From: Microcosmobacter sp040493455
GTDB taxonomy: Bacteria > Bacteroidota > Bacteroidia > Flavobacteriales > Flavobacteriaceae
Reading direction: 5' to 3'
NCBI RefSeq assembly: GCF_040493455.1
Contig: NZ_JANFDA010000009.1
Span: 1-64,000 of the forward strand
DNA length: 64,000 bases
Position numbers and translations under genes: made by a program. The notes beneath the pieces were generated by a model. It searched no databases, was not told the DNA's origin, and worked only from the letters and a program-made list of their open reading frames with translations. Below, piece after piece: positions 8,369 to 16,270 of the stretch (the first letter of the stretch is position 1; every line of letters begins with the position of its first letter).

Positions 8369-9184
8369 TTATATAGACTGTCTGTATTCTGAAGGTGATA
8401 CACCTTCATTTTGAATAAAGTTTCTGGTAAAGTGACTGGTATCGAAGAAGCCTAATTGTAGTGCTATATCTGTAATGGAATCTTCTCCTCTTAGGAGATT
8501 CTTAGACTTTTCAACTCTAATATTTCTTAGATACTCTAAAGGCGTTTGGTTATATCTCTTTTTGAATTCTCGCACTAAATGATAAGTACTAATGCCTGAA
8601 TGTTTTGCTAATGCTTTCAATCTGAAATTTTCACTGATATTATCGTTTATGAATTCTACTGCTGTATTGAGATAATTGTGCTTGCTCGATGTATTATGCT
8701 TGTGCGCAATTGCATCAGTATAATCATTGAACAACAATTCAAAAATTTCAATATTCAAACATTCTAAGCTAAGTCTGTATTCTGGTCGCTTACTTTCGTA
8801 AAAGAATTGCTTTAATTTGGCTTGAAGGCGTTGATCTCGAATTGGGTCATTTCTAAAGTGAATATCTCTGGTGGTTCTCTGAAAGATATCATCGAGTTCT
8901 TTGAGGTATTGTTCTTCAAATCTAAATGCATTAAAACTTAGCTCATTCCCTTGATAAGAACTGCCAGCATGCAACTCACCAGGATTTATGATAAGAACTG
9001 TACCTTCCTCAATCTTGTATTTCTTGTGTTCTGTAAATCCTTCATTAATACCCTGTTCTATAAGAATTATGGTATAATAATCGTGAAAGTGCTTGCCGAA
9101 TTCGAAATTACTATAGGTGGTTTTGGAAAATGAACTTCCAGCCCAAATATCAGTATTCCAATAATCTACGCAAGTATCTCTCAT
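8369..9184 (-). CDS. AraC-family regulator with cupin sensor domain
   Basis: The 271-residue protein has an N-terminal AraC-type cupin (about 15-150, including an HFHDYYTIILIEQG segment) and a C-terminal pair of HTH motifs: LKALAKHSGISTYHLVREFKKR and the second one within ITDIALQLGFFDTSHFTRNF, followed by the usual G-x-S-P-x-x-Y-R. It starts 8 bp after the FG-GAP gene and is therefore probably the last gene of the operon beginning at 15846, whose promoter holds the shared operator. It is one of two candidates for the protein that binds that operator; autoregulation would follow. Confidence 0.85.
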   Translation of the reverse strand: MRDTCVDYWNTDIWAGSSFSKTTYSNFEFGKHFHDYYTIILIEQGINEGFTEHKKYKIEEGTVLIINPGELHAGSSYQGNELSFNAFRFEEQYLKELDDIFQRTTRDIHFRNDPIRDQRLQAKLKQFFYESKRPEYRLSLECLNIEIFELLFNDYTDAIAHKHNTSSKHNYLNTAVEFINDNISENFRLKALAKHSGISTYHLVREFKKRYNQTPLEYLRNIRVEKSKNLLRGEDSITDIALQLGFFDTSHFTRNFIQNEGVSPSEYRQSI

Positions 9185-9192
9185 AGAGTTAT

Positions 9193-10374
9193 TTATTGTT
9201 GTAGTAACAAGACATCGCTGCCTCTGAATGCTCCAATAAAGATGTCTAACTTTCCATCGCCATTAAAATCTGCAATCTCAGCATCTACACCATCAGCCGA
9301 AATAGTACCAAAAGCAGTATTGGTTACATCTTTAAAGTATCCTTTTCCATCATTCAAGAACAATAAGGGTTTACCAAAGCTTAGTAATAACAAGTCTTCA
9401 TCACCATCTTTATCAAAGTCACTAAAGCTAGCATCTATAGTATTGTAAGTATCAGTAAAGCCTAGACGCTCTTGGGTTTTATCAATATACTTTCCATTCT
9501 CATTTATAAGTAGACGTTGAATAGGTGGTCGTTGTTGAAACATATAAACATTTGCAAAGTAAATGTCCAAATCGCCATCATTATCTATGTCTGCATAAGT
9601 TGCTTCTCTTGTTTCGTCACCAAGGGATTCATCTGAAATATATTTTGAGGTTACATCTTCAAAGTGTCCTTTACCATTGTTGAGAAGGATGTTATTTTTA
9701 TTTTCATTAGCCACAAGAATATCCAAATCGCCATCGCCATCGAAATCTACAGTTTGCATGTCTTGTGTAATGTTTTCAACTGTCGGCAACCTTTCACTCG
9801 TTTGATCTTCAAACTTTCCTTTATTGTTTTTTAAATAGACATTTTGCCCATTGTTAGCAATAACGACATCAATCCAACCATCGTTATCAAAATCGTCAGC
9901 AACAACACCATTAGATGTTCCTTTTGCTGGGAATGCATCCGTCACATCTTTAAAGTTACCTTTACCATCGTTGAGATAGTATTCGTTGACCTTATCGTCT
10001 TCAGTGACAAAAATGAGATCTAGATCACCATCATTATCAAAGTCTTTTAAGGCAATATCTTCGGTATCATGATATGGATAGTATGGATATGGTTTTTCTT
10101 TTTGAGTGGCTTCAATATCTGGTAATTGATCACTAGCATCAGAGAACTTTCCAGATCCATCGTTGACTAATAAAATGTTTTTTACAAATTCTACAGCAAC
10201 GGCAATATCCAAATCGCCATCACCATCTATATCTCCAACTTTAGCATCCATAGAATTTCGCTTTGTTAACGATACAGGAGGTAGGTTGGTATTAGATACA
10301 TCTACAAATTTTAAGTCCTGTCCCTCACAAAAAAAGGACAGTACTAATACTAATGCAACAACTGGTTTTCTCAT
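9193..10374 (-). CDS. FG-GAP/VCBS repeat secreted protein
   Basis: Taking the ATG at 10374 gives 393 residues with a signal peptide (MRKPVVALVLVLSFFCEG). A longer frame opening at 10503 would overlap the upstream amidohydrolase by about 130 bp and hide the signal peptide, so it is rejected. The body is a string of calcium-binding D-x-D-x-D-G-D-x-D-(L/I)-(D/F) repeats every ~45-60 residues, as in integrin-like beta-propellers (FG-GAP/VCBS). It is a secreted binding protein without visible catalytic residues. The stop of the amidohydrolase gene lies one base before its start, showing translational coupling. Confidence 0.8.
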   Translation of the reverse strand: MRKPVVALVLVLSFFCEGQDLKFVDVSNTNLPPVSLTKRNSMDAKVGDIDGDGDLDIAVAVEFVKNILLVNDGSGKFSDASDQLPDIEATQKEKPYPYYPYHDTEDIALKDFDNDGDLDLIFVTEDDKVNEYYLNDGKGNFKDVTDAFPAKGTSNGVVADDFDNDGWIDVVIANNGQNVYLKNNKGKFEDQTSERLPTVENITQDMQTVDFDGDGDLDILVANENKNNILLNNGKGHFEDVTSKYISDESLGDETREATYADIDNDGDLDIYFANVYMFQQRPPIQRLLINENGKYIDKTQERLGFTDTYNTIDASFSDFDKDGDEDLLLLSFGKPLLFLNDGKGYFKDVTNTAFGTISADGVDAEIADFNGDGKLDIFIGAFRGSDVLLLQQ

Positions 10375-10375
10375 T

Positions 10376-11827
10376 TTAATTGGTGATTTTATCTTTGATT
10401 TCCTTCTTAATTTTTGAAATCTCACTATCGTCATAAACGTTCCCGTTTTGTATAACTGAATTAACACTCCTAACATTACTGATATTTGCCAGAGGGTTTT
10501 CATTTAACAATACTAGGTCTGCAATTTTTCCTTCTTCGACGGTTCCGTAATCGTTTTGAATTTCCAGAAAAACCGCAGGATTTATAGTCGCTGTCTGTAA
10601 CGCTTCAAGAGTTGATAAATCTGCATCTACGAAGGCTTCTAATTCATTATAAACACCTATACCTGGAAAGCACAATGGATTGGCTCCCATGTCTGTGCCA
10701 GCAAGCAACTTAACGCCTTTCGAGTTCATTTTACTGACTATATCCAAATACTTTTTATACAATCTCTTTTTGATGTTTATGAAGTCTTCATTATCTCTAT
10801 TCTTAAGATGGTCATTGTGTTCTGGTGTCCAATATTTTTGAAGGTATTCTGGCAAGTAAGCCAATTGCGTCTTGTCCTTCGTCAATTCATATTCGAACCA
10901 TGCGTTTTTATACCACATACTCAAAGTAGGGCAATGCCAAATATCGTGTTCTACAAATAACTGATATAAAGAGTCTGCTTTGGTTTCACTAAAATTACTG
11001 AGCCTATAATCATTGGCAATTACTGACCTATTGGCACCTGTTTGTGCCGATCTTATTCGTGCTAATGTATTATCATCAAATTTTATAGAACATTCTTTTA
11101 TAATCTCTAACAAATGCTCCTGACTTTTCATTCCAGTAGTTGCAGCTTCAGAAGGTGGTACTGTGAATGGCACATGACCAACAAAAGGAAAATCTAATTC
11201 ATTTGCATAGTTACTAAGCTCCAAATAAATATCTCGAGGCAGTAATGAGTAGACTTTAAGAAAATCTACGCCTTCTGCAATTAACGAATCAACAACTGGT
11301 TTCACTTGTTCAGTTGAAGCGATTCCAACAGAGCCGTCCCACATCGGATTTGGACCATCCAACAGAGGTCCTCCTGCAATGATTTTTGGGGCAATAAGGG
11401 AATCGTTCTTGGCTAACCTTCGCCAGCGCTTTACCAAATTTAAATCACCAGCCATATCGCGTATCCCAGTAACACCATGAGCAACAAATAGAGGCAACAG
11501 TAAATCTTTATCTTCAGTTTTGGGATTCATACGCCATACTTCGGGATCGTCTGGGTGTGTGTGCATATCCCAAAGCCCTGGAATTAAATACTTCCCAGAA
11601 CCATCTATAACTTTTGCATTTCTGTACTTTTTCGTTTCTGAATTGGTTTCAATCTTCTGAATGCGGTTTCCTTTAATAAACACATCTCGCGAAGATTCTA
11701 TTTCTCCTGAAGTTACATTAACAACTGCGACATTCTGTATTACTACATCAGCATCTATTGTGATTTCTGATTGACATGATAAGCATGCAATTGAAAAAAA
11801 ACAGATAAAAATGAAAGTCTTTCGCAT
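10376..11827 (-). CDS. Amidohydrolase-family metal-dependent hydrolase, lipoprotein
   Basis: The 483-residue protein has a lipobox (ACLSC, Cys about 18), a beta-sandwich start (V-I-Q-N-V..V-T-S-G), the first metal motif in PGLWDMHTHPD, a GHVPF histidine, the metal aspartate in LLAGTDMGA, and the typical closing segment GTVEEGKIADLVLLNENPL. It groups by pattern with the imidazolonepropionase/Xaa-Pro-dipeptidase-like amidohydrolases that cut cyclic amides or dipeptides. It sits between a beta-lactamase-fold hydrolase (13 bp) and the FG-GAP gene (1 bp), so it fits a peptide-breakdown operon; the exact substrate is unknown. Confidence 0.8.
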   Translation of the reverse strand: MRKTFIFICFFSIACLSCQSEITIDADVVIQNVAVVNVTSGEIESSRDVFIKGNRIQKIETNSETKKYRNAKVIDGSGKYLIPGLWDMHTHPDDPEVWRMNPKTEDKDLLLPLFVAHGVTGIRDMAGDLNLVKRWRRLAKNDSLIAPKIIAGGPLLDGPNPMWDGSVGIASTEQVKPVVDSLIAEGVDFLKVYSLLPRDIYLELSNYANELDFPFVGHVPFTVPPSEAATTGMKSQEHLLEIIKECSIKFDDNTLARIRSAQTGANRSVIANDYRLSNFSETKADSLYQLFVEHDIWHCPTLSMWYKNAWFEYELTKDKTQLAYLPEYLQKYWTPEHNDHLKNRDNEDFINIKKRLYKKYLDIVSKMNSKGVKLLAGTDMGANPLCFPGIGVYNELEAFVDADLSTLEALQTATINPAVFLEIQNDYGTVEEGKIADLVLLNENPLANISNVRSVNSVIQNGNVYDDSEISKIKKEIKDKITN

Positions 11828-11840
11828 CGGAATTCGTCAT

Positions 11841-13346
11841 TTAACTAGAGTGATCTGTAATCATCTTCCACTCGCCATTGATACGTTTCATAACAACCGA
11901 AAACCAACCTCTTGATAATTCGTCCCTATTAGGGAATTTTAGATTGAAGCGTCCTGTTACAAAATACAAGTCACCCGCTAATCTTCTGTAGTTGAAGTTG
12001 TCGAAATGTAATTTACCCATTCGCTCTTTTGGGAAATACTTTTTATAGTCGCCTATGATATTATCGTATCCAAAAGTTATTCCTCCTCTAGAGGCAGTTT
12101 GAATGAGTTCTGTTGTCGCATAAGCCTCCATGTAGCATTCAATATCTGCATTGTTCCAGCAGTTTTCTTGAGCTTTAAAATTTTCCTGAATTTTGGCTTC
12201 ATCTAATTCATCCAAATACTTCGAAATCACCTCATCTATTAGATGCACATATTGTTGCAACAATGGATAACCTTGATCTGTATTCACCTGAATTGCTAAT
12301 GCATATTGATGTTTTGAGGAATACTCAACGTGAGACAAATACCCTGGAAAGAAACCCGAATGTCCATAGCGAGTATCGTTTCTTTTACTCCAAATAAAAC
12401 TTCCTAAACCATAGCCTTGATCTAAGGGTTGTCCAGTTGCCATATTGATTGGAGTCGTTAGCATTTCTTTGGATTTGCTACTCAAGATACTGCTTTCATG
12501 AAGTGCCTTTGTAAACTTTGTCAAATCTTTAACATTGGTTACAATACCGCCTCCTGTCCATTCAAAACTTGGGTTTATTTCTAGTTTTCCATCTTTAACC
12601 ATTTTTGCTGGTAAACCAAAATAGTTCTGGGGACCTATATAACCTTGTGATAAGTTACTAAAAGAACGCTTATTCTGAACCGAAGTCAATCGTAAACCTA
12701 ATTTTGAAATCAACTTGTCTTTTAGCTGTTGGTTATAGGCAGTCCCTGAAACTTTTTCAATGACTAGCCCCAGAACTATATAGTTGGTGTCTGAATAAGC
12801 CCATCCTTGATTCACAGGATGGGCTGCTGGTTTATTTAGCACAAAAGCAATACAATCTTCTGGCGATCTATCTTTAAGTGGGTTAGATTTAATATCGCTC
12901 ATAAACTCTGGCTGAAAAATATATCTTGGCAAACCAGAAGTATGATTCATTAGATTCTTGATGCTTATGTCTTTAGCATTAGGCAGCTCATTAAACCATG
13001 ACTTATCTCCTAAATACTGTTCTATCTTATCATCCAAACTTAGTTTTCCTTGATCAATGAGTTGAAGTGCTATAGCACTAACAAACATCTTTCCAACACT
13101 ACCAGAAGGCATTCTGACTTCAGGACTCATTTTCATTTTTTCCTCTTTATCGGAATATCCTGAAGCCAGATTCACACCTCTTTCGTAATCAAAGTTTACA
13201 GCAAGTGTTATTCCTGGTATTTGATATGTTTCAACAATTTCATTGAGTGTATTTTGCAAGTCAGCTTCTAGCCTTTCAATGGTTGTTTGCGAAAAGCTTT
13301 TTGCGCAAAACACTAGTGCCAGAGCTAATAAATAGATTTTATTCAT
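11841..13346 (-). CDS. Serine hydrolase, beta-lactamase/class C fold, with C-terminal SnoaL-like domain
   Basis: The 501-residue exported protein has a signal peptide and the penicillin-binding-like core: Ser-x-x-Lys in GSVGKMF (about residue 80), Tyr-x-Asn in YSDTNY (about 185) and the third-box HSGFFPGY (about 330). The last ~120 residues (from about 385) form an NTF2/SnoaL-like domain of the DUF4440 sort, starting ENCWNNADIECYMEAYA. Family members act as D-aminopeptidases, esterases or beta-lactamases. The gene lies 4 bp behind the metalloprotease gene and 13 bp before the amidohydrolase gene. Confidence 0.8.
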   Translation of the reverse strand: MNKIYLLALALVFCAKSFSQTTIERLEADLQNTLNEIVETYQIPGITLAVNFDYERGVNLASGYSDKEEKMKMSPEVRMPSGSVGKMFVSAIALQLIDQGKLSLDDKIEQYLGDKSWFNELPNAKDISIKNLMNHTSGLPRYIFQPEFMSDIKSNPLKDRSPEDCIAFVLNKPAAHPVNQGWAYSDTNYIVLGLVIEKVSGTAYNQQLKDKLISKLGLRLTSVQNKRSFSNLSQGYIGPQNYFGLPAKMVKDGKLEINPSFEWTGGGIVTNVKDLTKFTKALHESSILSSKSKEMLTTPINMATGQPLDQGYGLGSFIWSKRNDTRYGHSGFFPGYLSHVEYSSKHQYALAIQVNTDQGYPLLQQYVHLIDEVISKYLDELDEAKIQENFKAQENCWNNADIECYMEAYATTELIQTASRGGITFGYDNIIGDYKKYFPKERMGKLHFDNFNYRRLAGDLYFVTGRFNLKFPNRDELSRGWFSVVMKRINGEWKMITDHSS

Positions 13347-13350
13347 TCCT

Positions 13351-15846
13351 TTATTTTGTATTCAGTACTTTTTCTATGCGCCTTTTGCATTCCATTAAAT
13401 GGAATTTTGAATCTGAATTATAATTGTAATTCCGCAATGCAAAATTTATTCGCTTCAATAATGTGTCTAGCTGACCATGAATATTCGATTTTATATCAGA
13501 ATCTACCGTTTTTATTGGCGTATGTCCAAACCAATTGACCGCAGCAGAAGGCACTGTTGGCGCCTTATAGTCTTCATTCATATAATACTCTAACTTGGTC
13601 AGGTAAGTCTTTTGCAAATTTCTCCTCAACACCTCTATAGATGTTCCGTTATAGATTTCTTCCCAAATACCTTTTCTCAAGTCTGTCATCATTTCATTTA
13701 GGGTATAGGCATTGTCCTTATCAAAATATTCTGCTTCAATGAGTCTAGCCAGCTTGCTTTCATTCAATAACATATTAATACTGGCATTCTGATAATTTTG
13801 AATTCTATTTAGAACACCAGACATTTCCAGCTTTCGCAATACATTTTCATCAAACAACCAATCTGGAGCATTATAGAAGTCTTCATTAAGCATCTTCATA
13901 GCTCTTTTTTGGCGTTCTTTTGAAACAAACTCATAGATGTTTCCGGCTTGACCATTCTTTTTCGGTTTATGATAAGCGCCTCCAATATTGTGAGTCACAT
14001 GTCTCAAATAGGTATACCATTGAGACATGGCTGTAAAATATGCTTCTGAAAGCGTCGTGTAATCTTTCCCATTTTCACGATTCCATTCTACCAAATTTGG
14101 CACGATACGCTCAAGGTTTGCTAGTCCATAAGCGGACGCCTTCATACTGTCATCTCCTAAATCTTCTGTTTGTGCTGATGGATCGGGATGGTTTGTTGTA
14201 CTGGTCTGCATACCATATCTATACTTTGGGTCATTGGCCTTAGCTTCTATCCAGCTGTTAAGAATAGGAGTTTCTTCTTCTGGAGTTTTTGCCTGGGGAA
14301 TGGGTTTATATCCGTACATAATCGAAAAATCGTCATAGGGTCCAATCTTATCATTGAATAAATGCACATCTCCATCTCCAGGTTGTGCCACATAGTTGGC
14401 TCTGGCATACTCCATAATACTAGAGGTTATGCCCCATTTTTTTGTAAATGAAGATGAACGCAATGAATCTACAGGGTAAGCTGCACTAGCTGCCATATTG
14501 TGTGGTAAGCCTAGTGTATGACCTACTTCATGAGCCATAACGTAGCGTACCATTTGACCTAAATCTTCCATTGATAGCTGCGATTTTCTTGCATCTTTAT
14601 TTACAGCTCCTGTTTGTATCATTGACAGCGCTCTTAACCATTGAATTATATTATGATACCAGAGAATATCACTCTCAATGATTTCTCCAGAACGTGGGTC
14701 GTGCGTATGTGGTCCTTGAGCATTTACGATTTCTGTGGTGATATATCGTACTACCGAATATCTAACGTCTTCTGGAGTCCAGTCTGGATCTTCTTCCTTG
14801 GTTGGTGCATCCTTAGCAACAATAGCATTCTTGAACCCAATCTTTTCGAAAGCAGACTGCCAATCTTCTATACCTAGTTTGAAGTACTTTCTAAACTTAA
14901 CAGGTGTCGCTGGATCTATATAATAGACTATTGGCTTAACAGGCTCTACAAGCTCTCCGCGATTATAAGCGCTCCAATCCGATGGCTCCATACGCCAACG
15001 TCTTATGATACGTCTGCTTGTTGCGCGTTGCTCTTCAGTGCCATAATCTATCACTTCGGAAGAGAAGTATCCAACTCTATCATCTCCATATCTCGCCATC
15101 ATAGGTTCTTCTGGAAGCTCCACGATGGATTGGTTTAAGCCAATCGATAATGTTCCTGTAGAATTATTGGCGGGTAAGTTCCCTCCTTTGTAAGTATGGA
15201 TATGATCGATCTCAACATTTTTTGGAAAGACTTTCATTGAAGAAATCAAGGAACGTGACTTGTCTAAATTCCTTATTTGAAATTGTTTCCTGTCATTACT
15301 AGACAATGGGCTTATCACTTCATTGTCACTGGTAAAAAAGTTAGTGACGTCTATCACATAAGAGGTAGAGTCTTTACTCATTCCTTCTATTTTGAAGGAC
15401 TGAAGAATAGGTTCAAAATTGTTGTACTTTACTGATTTTGCGATTGGCAAATCATCATTTGCAACATTGTGATAAGATGAAGATCGCAGTAAAATCTTAT
15501 TGTCTATTTTATCCCAATGAATAACATGTCTTGGTCTTGGACTCATCCCCGCTCCACCAAACTTTAATCCTTCAACAAATCCTGAGATTCGGGTTACAAG
15601 TAGATAGGTCTTTTCTAAATCTTCTTTCTCTAATTCAAAGTAATACTTGTTGTCTTTTTTGAATACTTTAAAAATCCCTTCTCCTATTTTTAAAGTACTG
15701 TCCGTAAGCTTTTCGTATTGCGACTTTTCTTTTTTTACAGCGGTTACTTCATTTTTGTTTTTCTTTTTCCTTTTTCGCTGTGCATTAGTCTGAAACGTGA
15801 ATAGTAATACTAGTGTAATTGTAAATGCGAGTTTTAATTGGTTCAT
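13351..15846 (-). CDS. DUF5117/DUF5118-type zinc metalloprotease
   Basis: The 831-residue exported protein has a signal peptide, a basic linker, two N-terminal domains of the DUF5118/DUF5117 sort (about 45-330), and a metzincin-like core with the zinc site VMAHEVGHTLGLPHN (about residue 440) and a Met-turn-like SSIMEYARANY about 40 residues later. These large gelatinase-like proteases are common in Bacteroidota and act outside the inner membrane. It is the first gene of the operon running to the AraC gene at 8369. The operon has an unusually long leader with a hairpin at 15890-15925 and its operator at 16171-16186. Confidence 0.85.
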   Translation of the reverse strand: MNQLKLAFTITLVLLFTFQTNAQRKRKKKNKNEVTAVKKEKSQYEKLTDSTLKIGEGIFKVFKKDNKYYFELEKEDLEKTYLLVTRISGFVEGLKFGGAGMSPRPRHVIHWDKIDNKILLRSSSYHNVANDDLPIAKSVKYNNFEPILQSFKIEGMSKDSTSYVIDVTNFFTSDNEVISPLSSNDRKQFQIRNLDKSRSLISSMKVFPKNVEIDHIHTYKGGNLPANNSTGTLSIGLNQSIVELPEEPMMARYGDDRVGYFSSEVIDYGTEEQRATSRRIIRRWRMEPSDWSAYNRGELVEPVKPIVYYIDPATPVKFRKYFKLGIEDWQSAFEKIGFKNAIVAKDAPTKEEDPDWTPEDVRYSVVRYITTEIVNAQGPHTHDPRSGEIIESDILWYHNIIQWLRALSMIQTGAVNKDARKSQLSMEDLGQMVRYVMAHEVGHTLGLPHNMAASAAYPVDSLRSSSFTKKWGITSSIMEYARANYVAQPGDGDVHLFNDKIGPYDDFSIMYGYKPIPQAKTPEEETPILNSWIEAKANDPKYRYGMQTSTTNHPDPSAQTEDLGDDSMKASAYGLANLERIVPNLVEWNRENGKDYTTLSEAYFTAMSQWYTYLRHVTHNIGGAYHKPKKNGQAGNIYEFVSKERQKRAMKMLNEDFYNAPDWLFDENVLRKLEMSGVLNRIQNYQNASINMLLNESKLARLIEAEYFDKDNAYTLNEMMTDLRKGIWEEIYNGTSIEVLRRNLQKTYLTKLEYYMNEDYKAPTVPSAAVNWFGHTPIKTVDSDIKSNIHGQLDTLLKRINFALRNYNYNSDSKFHLMECKRRIEKVLNTK

Positions 15847-15889
15847 ATCTGAGCGTATTGATTTCTTTTCTTATCAATAGATTGAACTG

Positions 15890-15925
15890 AAAAAAGCTAG
15901 GCACTTCAAATATGAAATGCCTAGC
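15890..15925 (-). terminator. Terminator-like hairpin in the leader of the metalloprotease operon
   Basis: Read on the minus strand, arms GCTAGGCATTTCA and TGAAGTGCCTAGC (one mismatch, loop TATT) are followed by six Ts. It lies only 44 bp before the start codon of the metalloprotease and about 210 bp after the predicted -7 element, so it is positioned as a transcription attenuator of the operon, or as the end of a short leader RNA. Confidence 0.6.
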
Positions 15926-16141
15926 TAGAATAACTGCATTACAATAACTTAAAACTAAATTAAAGACTACAAAAATAGCTTAAGCAATCATTCTGTAAAT
16001 GATTTAATTCGAATCTGCTAAATGCCAACTAAGAAAACCGTAATAGTCGACCGTTAGGCTAATTCAAGATAAATACGTACTACTTAGAACTCGAATTAAA
16101 CAAATACATATTTATTCTTCAACCAATCAAATTGAATGATG

Positions 16142-16186
16142 CTAAAGTAGTATCGATAATACTCCAATAATTGTAAAAATTAGACA
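16142..16186 (-). promoter_or_regulatory. Minus-strand promoter of the metalloprotease operon with shared operator
   Basis: TGTCTAATTTTTACAA (16186-16171) is identical to the sites before the M28 and S8 genes, and is followed after 21 bp by TACTTTAG (16149-16142), an imperfect -7 element. This puts transcription start near 16135 and gives a leader of about 290 nt. The 424-bp spacer 15847-16270 also holds the attenuator hairpin and the divergent promoter; I see no small gene in it. Confidence 0.6.
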
Positions 16187-16209
16187 CCCTAAAAGTTTGC
16201 TACTATCCA

Positions 16210-16254
16210 TGTCTATTTTGTACAATTATGCATCCACCAAAATTGAGTGCTTTG
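16210..16254 (+). promoter_or_regulatory. Plus-strand promoter of the TonB receptor with shared operator
   Basis: TGTCTATTTTGTACAA (16210-16225) matches the protease operator at 14 of 16 positions and faces the receptor gene. After 21 bp comes GTGCTTTG (16247-16254), whose TTTG falls at the same place as in TAACTTTG of the M28 promoter. With the minus-strand copy at 16171-16186 it forms a pair of inverted sites serving divergent genes. Confidence 0.6.
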
Positions 16255-16270
16255 CCTAAAGTAATTCTCA

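Noticed and set aside
10375..10503. Upstream extension of the FG-GAP gene to 10503
   Set aside because: It would overlap the amidohydrolase gene by about 130 bp and remove the signal peptide that begins at the ATG at 10374.
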